A stretch of DNA of 64,000 bases from assembly GCA_951804985.1 (NCBI GenBank), contig OX638135.1, forward strand, positions 64,905,639 to 64,969,638. The letters are read 5' to 3'. A program made the translations under genes and the position numbers. The stretch is from Dryomyza anilis. Its lineage: Eukaryota; Arthropoda; Insecta; Diptera; Dryomyzidae. Positions 1 through 9,479 of this stretch are shown here, piece after piece. The notes beneath the pieces were generated by a model, which did no database searches, was not told the DNA's origin, and was given only the letters and a program-made list of their open reading frames with translations. Each line of letters begins with the position of its first letter. Positions within the stretch are counted from its first letter, which is position 1.

Positions 1-325
1 CCAACTTGAGGAATGAAGGCTACTTTAACTAAACGCCAGGATGTCGGAATGTATGCCCATGCGAGACTTGCTCTAAAGATCTTCTTTAGGCATGGTAGCA
101 ATTGGGTTATACCTTCCTGTAGCATGACTGGGTAGATGCCATCCGGTCCAGGTGACTTGAAGCCATCAAAAGAGGCCACTGCGTATTGGATGGCTTCATC
201 GTACACAACCATTCTGGCAAACTGCCAATCATGTTTTGTCACATTAGAGTTGTTATTGCAGTCCCCAGTGCTGGAATTACGAAGTGGCCCTATGTGGATT
301 TGATTTCCCGGAAAGTGAGTCTCAA
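1..325 (-). pseudogene. ORF2 reverse transcriptase, N-terminal edge (truncated by window)
   Basis: In the minus-strand frame adjoining the linker, the sequence reads TESKTEALSVLVETHFPGNQ and, near 140-165, FKSPGPDGIYPVML. This is the conserved start of non-LTR reverse transcriptases (the KSPGPDG box preceding the fingers domain). The window ends before the catalytic YADD box, so RT activity cannot be judged. The frame here is open apart from the upstream shift. Confidence 0.75.
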
Positions 326-946
326 CTAGGACACTGAGTGCCTCTGTCTTAGACTCAGTATACGAGCCATCAGGTCTCCGCAGTGAGTCCAGTCGAGCAG
401 TTCGGTCTCTTTTAAGAAACTTGACCAATCTGCTAGTCTCACTGCAGGATTCGATGCTGCAGAAGTCTTTATAGGAAACCTTTTCGATTTACGAATTCGT
501 TTCTTATACTCTTTCTGCTTAGCTCGATAAAGAAACCAGTCAGAGTCTAAGTTGCTCCTTAGGGCCCTATTTAGAAGCTTTCTGGAATCCTTGCGCAAGG
601 TTTCCAGACTAGCGTTCCACCAAGGAACGGGAGGTCTAGATAACGTTTTTCGTACCGGACAAGTTCGTACAAAACTAGAATTTATAACATCGTTCATAAC
701 TTGAACGGACGTCTCAACACTTTCTTTGGTACGAATTCTGACAGGAATATTGAGGGAATTCTCAAGTTCATGTCTGAAGCGTGCCCAGTTCGTTTTTCTA
801 GGGTTTCTTACCGTCATAGAGGGCAGCACCTCTCGGTCAGTATGAAACTCGATATACCTGTGGTCCGAAAAAGAATCTTCTTTAAGAATCTTCCAGTTAA
901 AGATTGACTCTCTCAGTCTACAGTTATACAAAGTAAGGTCAATCAC
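326..946 (-). pseudogene. ORF2 endonuclease end and EN-RT linker
   Basis: This 206-codon stretch continues in the same frame as the preceding endonuclease segment after a single TAA stop. It holds the end of the endonuclease (SDHRYIEFH, the Ser-Asp-His catalytic signature) and then a basic linker of the kind found before the reverse transcriptase (KTLSRPPVPWWN, RAKQKEYKKRIRKSKR). The true frame is lost near 370-385, where a +1 frame reads RRPDGSYTESKTEAL and leads into the RT. The segment is not functional alone. Confidence 0.75.
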
Positions 947-1511
947 TTACTGTCTTCTAGCAGTCACAAAAGTGGGTTTATTACCAGTGTTGTGAATGTT
1001 CAGATTGGAAGTCATGATGAAGTCAAGGAGTCTGGTACCTCGTACGTTGCATTTACTGCTGCCCCACACAGTGTGTTGAGCATTAGCGTCACAGCAAATA
1101 ATAAGGCCGATCTCCTTAAGACCACAGTACTCTATGAGCTCAACAATTGCCTTTGGCGGAGGAGGCAGTAGAGAGTCATAGGGGAAGTAGCCTGAGGCGA
1201 CAATCAGATGTTTCCATCCACTATCGATTTCATAGCTCACTTTTCCGCCACCAGTCTGGCCCACAGAATTGGGTTAACTTGGTGACAGCAAAGTGTTTCG
1301 ATACTATAAGAAAGCTTCTAGGCCTTGCGGCTTGCTCATCGTATAGTATGGTTTCACCACGTAGTTCACTAAGACCACAGATGCGTTTGTTATACACCCA
1401 TGGTTCATGAATAGCTGTGATATGAGGTAATGTATGCAACATGGAGAGCCGCTTATCTATTAAAGCGGTAGCAGCTTTAGAATGTTGCAGATTGATCTGA
1501 GTAAATATCAT
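947..1511 (-). pseudogene. ORF2 endonuclease domain, frameshifted
   Basis: Two minus-strand segments together make an apurinic-like endonuclease (exonuclease-endonuclease-phosphatase fold) that nicks target DNA for target-primed reverse transcription. The first segment (1511 down to 1230) starts with MIFTQINLQHSKAA and contains IHEPWV, the motif that holds the catalytic Glu. The second (1264 down to 947) contains IICCDANAQHTVWGSS, which carries the Asp/Asn active-site pair. They are in different frames, so an indel lies near 1240-1260. The second segment ends with a TAA at 947-949, where the frame otherwise reads straight on into the next segment. This is the 5' part of ORF2, about 115 bases downstream of the ORF1 stop. 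Confidence 0.8.
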
Positions 1512-1625
1512 GACAGGATAATTAACTCGTTTCTCATCATATGCCTATTCATTTGGAATTGATTCGGAATTTGATCCGTCCAAAGAATAAGTTTAGATGG
1601 TTGTCGTAATTAGATAGCATGACAT

Positions 1626-2831
1626 CTAACGTCTTCTGGTCTTATCCAACAACCAGGGTTGAGCCCTCCTTGTCCTCCGGACCTCGCTCTGGTTTATGGC
1701 TATAGATTTTCCATCCGTTCGTTTCGATGCCCTATTTCTGAGCACGTAGGCAGGCAAACACTTCCGCTGTTTTCCTGATAGGACCAGGTATACAGCATAT
1801 TGCTCGCCTGCGTTTGGGTTCGTCTCCGCTGAAAACAGCGAAGCACGATTTGCCCAAGGGGGGATTTTAGCAACGGCTGTGGCAATCCAATCGAAATTGG
1901 CTTGAGACGAGCATAGCACCTTCATGATGCCATCACTCGTCTCATAGCCTTTTGCGTTTGCACTGACACCGCCGGTGCTGACTAGCCGCCAAAGATGATC
2001 GGTGCAGTGTTTTACTTCTGCATCATTAATCTTTTGCTCCTTCCCCAATTTGCCAATAATCGCAACCGGAAGAGCTTTGCGAGCAGCATCACGATATGAT
2101 ACTGCTAACCTACCTCTGCCAGTGGATGTTGAAGGCAGTTCATCCGCAGCCGATCCGGAACATGAAGCACCAGTGCCCTTGCTTGTGGAAGCAATATCAC
2201 GGGAAACTGTCGAGTTCTGGGAGTTACGGGGTTTCGCAGTAGCAGTGAAGGTTTTAAACTTCTTGCCATTGCGCTTCTCAGGTGCATTGGCAGCCACAAC
2301 AGCAGCAGCGGATGGTCCGGCTTCAGTCGGAGTAACCTCCACCGATCTATCGCGTTTTGCTGTGGTAGCTGGGGAAGAGAAAGCTCTAGCGTCGCATTTA
2401 GCCTTTTCAGCCTCTTTGCGATCTTTCGCTTTATTCTTCCTTCTCCTACTCACCTGGGCACCGGACAACCTGACCTCTGCATTCAGAGATCCGGGTCCGG
2501 TCTCCAATGGAAGTTTAGCTTCCAGTTGGGCGTCGGTCTTTCTAGGATTAGATGCTGGTAAGACACCACTTTCCTTCGATCGACCCATGTTTCCAAATAC
2601 GTGACAGAAAGGAGCCCTGAGAGGAAACAACACTGTCGAGCAGCCATACAGTGGAGGATTAGTCGTAGGCATAGCCGAACCGAAACTTTCCTCTGCTTGT
2701 ATGGGAACCGCTGCGTTGTCGTTATCCTCCTCTAGATTCCTAGCTGACTCATAAATTTGGGAGATGGAGGTGCACGATGAACCCCCTGCTACAGGAGCAG
2801 AGAGGTTCATCGTACCAGGGTAGAAATTCAA
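1626..2831 (-). CDS. Gag-like ORF1 protein of non-LTR retrotransposon (401 aa)
   Basis: An open frame of 401 codons starts at the ATG whose complement is at 2829-2831. The N-terminal 130 residues are Ser/Pro/Asn-rich. Around residues 125-150 there is a basic stretch (RRRKNKAKDRKEAEKAKC) that could bind nucleic acid. The middle is Ala/Thr/Ser-rich and low in complexity, and the C-terminal 140 residues (from SYRDAARKALPVAIIG) are more ordered and resemble the ORF1 C-terminal domain of insect LOA-type elements (DUF4780-like, unconfirmed). No CCHC zinc knuckle is visible. Such proteins coat the element RNA. The last 40 residues turn Arg-rich (RTRRAQPWLLDKTRRR), which suggests a late frameshift out of the original frame. 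It lies directly upstream of the ORF2 remnants and would be co-transcribed with them. Confidence 0.7.
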   Translation of the reverse strand: MNFYPGTMNLSAPVAGGSSCTSISQIYESARNLEEDNDNAAVPIQAEESFGSAMPTTNPPLYGCSTVLFPLRAPFCHVFGNMGRSKESGVLPASNPRKTDAQLEAKLPLETGPGSLNAEVRLSGAQVSRRRKNKAKDRKEAEKAKCDARAFSSPATTAKRDRSVEVTPTEAGPSAAAVVAANAPEKRNGKKFKTFTATAKPRNSQNSTVSRDIASTSKGTGASCSGSAADELPSTSTGRGRLAVSYRDAARKALPVAIIGKLGKEQKINDAEVKHCTDHLWRLVSTGGVSANAKGYETSDGIMKVLCSSQANFDWIATAVAKIPPWANRASLFSAETNPNAGEQYAVYLVLSGKQRKCLPAYVLRNRASKRTDGKSIAINQSEVRRTRRAQPWLLDKTRRR

Positions 2832-3174
2832 CTTTCAAAAACTTATGAAATATTTTTACCGTTTCATACCGATATTTTACCGCTAATAATAATATACGTA
2901 ATATAATGACATTTCATTGTTTCATTTTCATTTTAAACATATTATTTCCTTAAGGTCTTACAGAATTAATCAAGTTTAGATTCCACCCAAAAGATAACAT
3001 GACATAAAAATATAACATTTCAAATTATACATTTTGTATTTAAATAAGACATTTCTTTGAACATCATTAATTTTTATTATTTAATAAACTAAAATCCTAT
3101 ATGTGTAAAATTTAAATAAAAAATATTTTTTAATATACAACGTTTTTTTAAAACTTAAGATTTAAGACCAAAAT
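2832..3174. other. AT-rich spacer, no gene seen
   Basis: Very AT-rich sequence with homopolymer runs. It may include the 5' UTR of the minus-strand retroelement next to it. No motif or reading frame worth calling. Confidence 0.6.
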
Positions 3175-3828
3175 AAACCAGTTGGGGAGGTTAGATCACA
3201 TGGGAAATTTTAAAGTAGGTGTAATTATGATAGTTAGGATTATCAAAATTATAGTCGGTCTAAGCCGAAAATAACTACAAACATTCAATCGCTGAAGAAT
3301 TTCCATTCATTTGATACCCATATTTACAAATGGGTAGGTGTACCGAATTTCGATTTTTTTTTGTGAACCACAAGTCTTTTCGCCGGAAAACTTTATTATC
3401 GTGTATTTGAGCATGATGTCAATATATATTTGACCAAAAAAGTTTACCTAAGCACGTATACATAAAAATTGATCTTTATATGTACATTTTATATGAGGTA
3501 TTTGAACATAAGTGGTCGGATCATAGGTCATAGATCATTTTTTCGCACATACAGCGTAGGTATATTAGTAATCTAAGTTATAAGTTTCATTTATTTAGCT
3601 CCTCAATTTTAAAAGTATTAGGGATTTCAACAGACAGACAGACAGACAGACAGACATACAGACGGACGGACAGAGGGACAGACAGACGGACATCGCTAAA
3701 TCGACTCAGGAGGTCATGCTGATCAAGAATATATGTACTTTTCCATACCGGAGATGCTTCCTTCTGGGTGTTACAAACGGCGTACCAAACTGAATATACC
3801 CATTCACTCTTAGTGTAGGGTATAAAAA
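3175..3828 (+). repeat. Dispersed GACA-containing repeat, copy A
   Basis: One of four copies in the window (others at 31799-32496, 35066-35679, and 41147-41831 inverted). All begin with AACCAGTTGGG and end with CTTAGTGTAGGGTATAAAAA. All carry a hairpin around GTCGGTCTAAGCC, a GACA/GACG microsatellite, and the block CGACTCAGGAGGTCATGCTG followed by ATCAAGAATATA. Copy A lacks about 70 bases after the hairpin that the other copies keep. Such a block is, from memory, common in fly genomes. Boundaries come from where the copies stop matching. No coding capacity is evident; the frames across it are not real genes. Confidence 0.8.
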
Positions 3829-5095
3829 TATCCAATAGATAAATTACACTGCTCGACAAAATTAGAATTTGGACATGGTGAAAGATTAAAATTTTGACAT
3901 AACAAAAATCCAGTCTAAAGTTTTAAAATATTTGTTAACACAGCCCGAAATATCAAGTTATTTACAAATTATTTATATCGTATTTGAGACAACCATCTCT
4001 CAAAACTCCGTCAAATACAATAAATATGGCTAGCAACCATCTTTCAAATTAACGATTATTCACAGAAACCATCAATTAAAAATCTTACAAATAAGAAGAT
4101 AGTTGATAATTATTTGGAAAAGGTACTTCATTAGAATTCGCGGAGTAATTTTATTGAATTGAAAGAATATGAATCAAATGTATTTTTATTTATTCTAGAA
4201 TTAAAACAGAATCCTAGTTATACATCGCCATCGTCTTTATAAATCCGGAAGTAAAATTGTACAAAGACTTGAGATTTCTTCGCAGAAGAACCAAGTCCGA
4301 CCGGCGATGCTGTCATCAAAGTAAACTCTGAAAAGAAATATTTTCTATCACTTGTTGATAATTTAAATCAAAAGATATTTTATTTTCACTTTTACCATTG
4401 AAATGTAATATTTGAGTTGGCACTTTTTTTACACCATTTAATTTACTTAATTGTTGTGGATAAATCGAGCTATCGAGCGTAAGAAAAAAGTACGCCATTT
4501 TCCTTTTTTATGGTAGTCAAATGTCAAAATACCTCAAATGTTTTGATGAAAATGTCCAAGAACTCAAGACGTTTGCTATCAGTCAATTGTAAATATCTCA
4601 ATTTTCATTGCTGTTGTGGCAAACATCTCGTAACTATCTGTGTATATGTCATATTTAAAAAATATGAATAGTTTTGCTGCATTTTTATTGAATGCATTAT
4701 ATATGGAATGTTTGAATATTTGCTACAAGACTCAAATTTAAAAGAATAGTTGCAGCAAGACTTTCATAAACATCTTGTTTTCTTAGTGTACGGTCAACAA
4801 AAAACGTTTAACAAACATTTTACAAATTACAAATATTTACAATTCCTTTTTTTATTGTTATATTAACAAATTGTCTTGTTCGTTTAAAAAAGAACTTCTG
4901 TTCCAATAACAAAGTAAATTAATATAATAAAAAATATATTTTGTTAGATGAAGAAACTTATTTTGTTCGATGAACAAATTTATTTTGTTTGAAAAATATA
5001 TTTTTGAGCACCACCTGTGTCTTTATAATAAGGAGGAAAAATAGGCACAGGCAGTAAAAAAACAAAGACCCTAAAAATCACTGTGATCGATAACT
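3829..5095. other. AT-rich region, no recognisable gene
   Basis: AT-rich, with scattered short repeats (for example tttattttgtt motifs near 4940-5000). A 60-codon frame at 4316-4498 on the minus strand has no recognisable domain and is probably chance. Confidence 0.5.
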
Positions 5096-5109
5096 GCACG
5101 CACAGAAAA

Positions 5110-5209
5110 ACATGATCACCACAATCATGTTTTGACGGCATCATTCAATGATTTGAATTATTATTGCTGCAAACGTGTTCCATATTGTAGCATGATTATA
5201 GCAATCATG
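5110..5209. repeat. Two similar short hairpins (CATGATT family)
   Basis: ACATGAT and ATCATGT (5110-5130) pair across a 7-base spacer. About 80 bases on, CATGATT and AATCATG (5191-5209) pair across 5 bases. The shared sequence suggests duplicated ends of a small mobile element, but full boundaries are not visible. Confidence 0.45.
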
Positions 5210-5233
5210 TTCCTCTCAGAGCTCTTTCTCGCT

Positions 5234-5893
5234 CTATTTGTGTACTGTCTGTATTTTTTCATTTCGCTCGGAGTCTCTTTTACTCATTTTCGACTCTGGT
5301 TATCCCGATGTCGTCGGTGTTTTTTCGCTGTTCTTTTCATCGACATCTTCGACTTCGCACCCTGCCTTCTCGATCTCCTCCATTGATTGAGTATCGACCT
5401 CAATCAGGAGTAATTGACCGTTGGCATCTTCGGTGACCTGGTAGACCTTCCATATAACGGTATTTTACCCCTCGTTCTGCTTGTCTAGAAGGCTAGGAAA
5501 GTATATTTTGATGGTGTGCATGTGAGTGCCTTGTTGCGGGCCTCGTCGGGCTTAAACCCCTTTACAAGGTACCGAGGGTACCACTTCCGGCCAGAACCGC
5601 TCAGTCCCTCGCGACGGTAAAGTTGGCATGTGGCGGGGTTTACGTGTCTGCGTCTCTGGCAAAGCAGTCCCTTTGCTTGTTGTGGGTTTCTCTTCTGACA
5701 CTGTTTCTTCCTTGGGCGCTTCACATTTGACAGTCTTCGCCTGTTTTGTAGTCTTAGCTATCTTTGGGGTTTCTTATATTTGTTTCTTTTGACCCTTGCG
5801 ATCGTCGTCATGGAGATGAGATTCCATTCTGTCCACTAGTTCCGAAGCAGGTAAGCCCTGCTTTTTTAAAGTGTTTTTCATGTTTCGATTCAT
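5234..5893 (-). pseudogene. Second non-LTR retrotransposon ORF1 (gag-like) remnant
   Basis: Starting from an ATG at 5893 on the minus strand, a Lys/Glu/Thr-rich protein begins (KNTLKKQGLPASELVDRM), is stopped once near 5776, and continues to about 5560. An overlapping frame then reads SGSGRKWYPRYLVKGFKPDE, a signature I associate with the start of the DUF4780 domain of insect retroelement ORF1 proteins. A third stretch reads IWKVYQVTEDANGQLLLIEV near 5440-5400, like the end of that domain. So one ORF1 gene is spread over two or three frames with at least two stops. The product would be an RNA-binding chaperone of the element. No ORF2 follows. Different from the ORF1 at 1626-2831. Confidence 0.5.
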
Positions 5894-6250
5894 CTGTAGA
5901 TATACAAAAGGGGATTATAGTGCGGTCATGTCATAGCCACTTCTACCATGACAGGGCCACACATACTCGCTGAGACGACCAGGTATCACCCCTGACTACA
6001 ACCGTCCAATGACAAGGGTCGCCTGACGTCGTGGACTAGGGGAATATATGATTTTAATGATACTGGATTTTACATTAAGGCGTAATCCTCCACATATCAT
6101 CCAGTTTCGCCCGACTATGCTGGTCAGTTATCAGCAGAGACATGACGGTACTGAGACTGTTTCCAGCGGTCACCACTTGGAGATCATAGTCGCACTTCCA
6201 TAGTACCCATGCAGTTACGGCACGTACCCAAGGGTTACATGTTATTCCCC
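5894..6250 (-). other. Probable 5' UTR of the 5.2-5.9 kb retroelement remnant
   Basis: Noticeably higher in G+C than the surrounding AT-rich DNA, with no open frame. It lies directly upstream (minus-strand sense) of the ORF1 remnant and stops abruptly near 6245, where AT-rich sequence resumes. That fits a retroelement 5' UTR with an internal promoter, but this is inference. Confidence 0.35.
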
Positions 6251-6743
6251 CTGCTTCGAATACGAATAAAAATGGCTGATAAAATACTTAAAACATCGAT
6301 ATAAAATGTGTTTTATTTTATTTATTCAGCCCTCTCATTAAATTTTTACTTGAAAAATATAAATTGTACAGAAATAAAATTATTTTTCAAACAAAATTTT
6401 TACACCCAACCAAATTCGATACAAATCACAATTTATTGTCTCCTGTAGTCTCCTGTATCCAGATATAGTTTCCTGCAGTAAGATTGTTGGATTTTATCGA
6501 TTGCACTCCACTTAAATTTAAAAAAATCCAAATTTTAGTGGATATATGTATCAATGAGACAGAGCCCTGGTGATAAAGTATCCATTTTAAAGATTCTCAC
6601 AGCAATGTGCACATACACAACGAGGTTTTAATTCGTTGTATAAAGACATCAAGTGATTATTAAATATTATATTTTTTCAAATTATGGACAACAATCAAGA
6701 TTATAAATATGGAAACTCTGCGCACTGACGTTAGAAATTAAAT
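6251..6743. other. AT-rich spacer, nothing recognised
   Basis: AT-rich DNA between the ORF1 remnant and the foldback element. No frame or motif of note. Confidence 0.5.
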
Positions 6744-8828
6744 AGAACGAAGCGGAATCAACTTAAGTCAGAGTTCGTAAAATATCCCTCAAAGATATTT
6801 ATCAATTTATATCCCTCACAAAATGACGGATATAAATTGATGAAAAAAAATGACCATCATGAGCGATATTTTTATTTTCTTCATTGATGAGAAAAAATAT
6901 TTCGATCAAAGATCGATATTATTTCTCATCTCAAAAGTACTCATCACTGATAATGAAAATAATTTGGTTACTCAATATTTCGCGAATTATCATCATTTGA
7001 AGATGAAAATAAATGATGAGAAAAGATGAAAAAAAATGATGAGAAAAGCTGAGAAAAATGATGAGATAAATGATAATAAAAATGATTAGAAAAATATGAG
7101 GACAAATGAGAGATTGGAAACATCCGATTGCTACTGGATAATATGTAAGCAAAGGTTTCGACATATCCATTCAGAATGACCTTGGACAAACAAAAAATTC
7201 ATTTTGTTTTGAAATGTCATAAAAATTATGTTGGACATGTACACTGGGATATGTCCATGATGATCTTGGACAACATTTTTTTTTTTCATTATGTTTTGAA
7301 ATGCCATAAAAATGATTTTGGACATGTACACTTGAGGATGAGTTGCTCCTGGACATGTCTAGGATGACCACTCCAAGTGTTCGGAATCGACTATTTGCAC
7401 CTACTTTTTTTATTGCATAAGTCGATAGAGGGGTCTAAAATGGAAAAGATCAAAAAGAAAAAAGAATTAGATTAAAAAGATAAAACATTGAAAAGATGAA
7501 AAAGATTGAAAAGATTGAAAAGATCGAAAAGATCGAAAATATCAAAAAGATTACAAAGATCAAAAATATCGAAACGAGCGAAAAAATTAAAAAGATAATA
7601 TATCGAAAAGATTAAAAAATTGAAAGGTTTGAAAAGATCGAAAAGATCAAAACAAAAATCGATAACATCAAAAAATCAAAAAGATCAAAAAGATCAAAAA
7701 GATCGAAAAGATCAAAAAGATCAAAAAGATCAAAAAGATAACAAAGATCTAAAAAATCGAAAAGATCAAAAAAATCGAAATGAGCGAAAAAAATAAGAAG
7801 ATAAAATATCGAAAAGATCAAAAAGATTGAAAAGTTTGAAAAGATCAACAAAAATCGATAACATCAAAAAAATCGAAAAGATCGATAAGAACAAAAAGAT
7901 TGAAAAGATCAAAGAGATCAAAAAGATCGAAGAGATGAAAAATATCGAAAGATCTTAAAGATCAAAAATTTTCGATCTTTGTGATTCTATTTATCTTTTA
8001 ATCTTCCATTCTCGACCCCTCGATTCTGCAATAAAAAAAAGTTAATACAAAAATGTCCAGGAGGTGTACATGTCCAAAATTTTTATGGCATTTCAAAACA
8101 TAATAAATACAAAAAAAAATTGTGCAAGGTCATCATGGACGTGTCCAGGAGCACCTCATCCTCCAGTGTACATGTCCAAAATCTTTTCAACAGTTTTTTA
8201 ATGTGAAAGGTGATCCTGGACATGTCCAGGAGCACCTCATCCTCCAGTGAACATGTCCAAAATCATTTTTATGGCATTTCAAAACGTAATAAAAACAAAA
8301 AAAAATGTCCAAAGTAATAATGGACATGTCCAACCTTTGCTAACATTTCATCCAGCAGCAATCGGATGTGTCCAATATCTCATTTGTCCTCATATGTTTC
8401 TAATCATTTTTATCATCATTTATCTCATCATTTATCTCATCATGTTTCTCATCTTTTTTCTCATCATTTTTTTATCTTTTCTCATCATTTATTTTCATCT
8501 TCAAATGATGAGAATTCTCGACGTTCAGCTTTTTTCTCATCATTCAAAGATGAGAAAAATAGAAGATACAAATGATTTTCATCATCAATGATTAGTACTT
8601 TCGAGGATGAGAATTATTTCGATCAATTGAGCGATATATTTATTTTCATCAATGATGTAAAAAGATATTTATCAGTAGTGAGAAAAAAATTCTCATCTTT
8701 AGTGAGGGATATAAATTGAGTGATGGGAAAAGAAAACCATCTTCGAACCCTGACTTAAGTACAAAGAGAACGGAGTTGAATTCAGATCAGCCCAATTTTG
8801 GTGGCTGATGTTGATTCCGCCTGTTCCG
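6744..8828. mobile_element. Foldback-type element with long inverted arms
   Basis: The left arm (about 6744-7445) and right arm (about 7990-8828) are inverted copies of each other. From the outside inwards they share GCGGAATCAAC, CTTAAGTCAG.GTTCG, TTTATATCCCTCAC, a long run of GATGAGAAAA-type repeats, GGACATGT blocks, and TTTTTTTATTGCA. The arms are built of short direct repeats, as in Drosophila FB elements. A low-complexity core (7446-7989) separates them. The right arm carries an extra piece of about 50 bases near 8760-8810 with its own hairpin. No transposase is present, so it would be non-autonomous. Frames reading through the arms are composition artefacts. Confidence 0.8.
7446..7989. 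repeat. AAAAGATCR low-complexity tandem core of foldback element
   Basis: Degenerate tandem repeat with a period of about 9 bases (aaaaagatc, aaaagatcg). It fills the loop between the inverted arms and reads in reverse as a Phe/Asp/Leu-rich pseudo-protein, which I do not regard as coding. Confidence 0.75.
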
Positions 8829-9040
8829 GTTGTTTTAATCGAGTTATTAACTTTGTGCAGATGTTGAATCAATAATTTGGAGTTCTTATTGCGACGCCCA
8901 TAAATAAAGACTTGAAAAAAATCCACAGAAAATTTCCTATATTTGCTCGAATCACATAAATTTACCTCTACCATTTTATAAATCGCATTGTTTGCTTTTA
9001 AATATGCAATCTTTTGAGTTGCGGAGAAGAGTTCAAGCAT
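8699..9040 (-). CDS. Hypothetical 113-aa open frame at foldback edge
   Basis: Open frame starting MLELFSATQKIAYLKANNAI and continuing through a mixed-composition stretch (residues 1-90) that looks more protein-like than its surroundings. The last 20 residues run into the foldback right arm, so any original protein was interrupted there. I recognise no domain. It may be an exon of a captured gene, an element-encoded protein, or chance. Confidence 0.2.
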   Translation of the reverse strand: MLELFSATQKIAYLKANNAIYKMVEVNLCDSSKYRKFSVDFFQVFIYGRRNKNSKLLIQHLHKVNNSIKTTGTGGINISHQNWADLNSTPFSLYLSQGSKMVFFSHHSIYIPH

Positions 9041-9256
9041 TATTATTTATTTTTTATATAATTTCTGGCAATGTTGAATGTTCGTGTTTACTTACACTTA
9101 TTTCATGTGCCTAGTAGAAGTTTTTATTTTATTTTATTTTATATTAAAGTTCACAGAACAAATTATGCTTTAATTGCTCCTGTAACAAGAGACTTTATAT
9201 TGTTTATCAAGATTTACATTTAAAAATTTTTGTTATAATGTTTTAAAGTGAAGCAT
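9041..9256. other. AT-rich spacer
   Basis: No gene or repeat recognised. Contains a short TTTTA run near 9120-9145. Confidence 0.5.
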
Positions 9257-9400
9257 TTATATTTTAAACCGATGACGCAGATACTTGACTTCTTTCTTGA
9301 AAAGTGAGCATTTCTTTGGGCTCAGTTTCAGTCCTGCACTTTCCACTAGAAGAAATACTTCTTCCAAGTTTTTTTAGATGTTCGTCGAATATGTTCGAAG
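9257..9400 (-). pseudogene. Gypsy-type reverse transcriptase fragment
   Basis: The minus strand reads EEVFLLVESAGLKLSPKKCS followed by LFKKEVKYLRHRF and then a stop. This is the conserved stretch just after the YxDD box in gypsy-class LTR retrotransposons, where the usual YLGH has become YLRH. An adjoining frame reads FDEHLKKL, the expected upstream residues, so there is a frameshift near 9375. Only about 45 residues of the RT survive. It lies downstream, in the same orientation, of the gag remnant at 9480-10458, so both probably derive from one element with the intervening part deleted. Confidence 0.7.
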
Positions 9401-9479
9401 AACTGACTCGTTTTAGTTTAAAAATTAAATAAAATTTACGTTATTTTGGACATGATCCAGTTTTTATTCATGTCTGGCT

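Larger units (their letters stand above)
1..2831 (-). mobile_element. LOA/Jockey-like non-LTR retrotransposon, 5' part
   Basis: Reading on the minus strand, an ORF1 (gag-like) is followed after about 115 bases by an ORF2 that encodes an endonuclease and then the start of a reverse transcriptase, which runs off the left edge of the window. This ORF1-ORF2 order and the wording of the endonuclease (CDANAQHTVWGSS) are those of LOA/Jockey-group insect retrotransposons. ORF2 has at least two frameshifts and one stop codon, so the copy is dead, while ORF1 is mostly open. The 3' end and any poly(A) tail lie outside the window, and the exact 5' end in the AT-rich DNA above 2831 cannot be fixed by eye. 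Clade assignment between LOA and Jockey is an inference. Confidence 0.8.

Noticed and set aside
2002..2604. 200-codon plus-strand frame opposite ORF1
   Set aside because: It is the shadow of the minus-strand gag-like ORF1, whose domain pattern and neighbours fit the element.
3587..3859. 90-codon minus-strand frame, similar to one at 41376-41609
   Set aside because: Both lie in copies of a dispersed non-coding repeat and include the GACA microsatellite (VRLYVCLSVCLSV).
5132..5386. 84-codon plus-strand frame with hydrophobic and Cys/Phe-rich content
   Set aside because: It overlaps the antisense of the non-LTR ORF1 remnant and has no conserved feature; probably chance.
7612..7851. Phe/Asp/Leu-rich frame on the minus strand
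   Set aside because: It is the reverse reading of the AAAAGATCR core of the foldback element.
6931..8591. Several frames reading SHHLSHHFS-type or DHHGHIP-type peptides
   Set aside because: They arise from GATGAGAAA and GGACATGT repeats in the foldback arms and appear in several frames on both strands.
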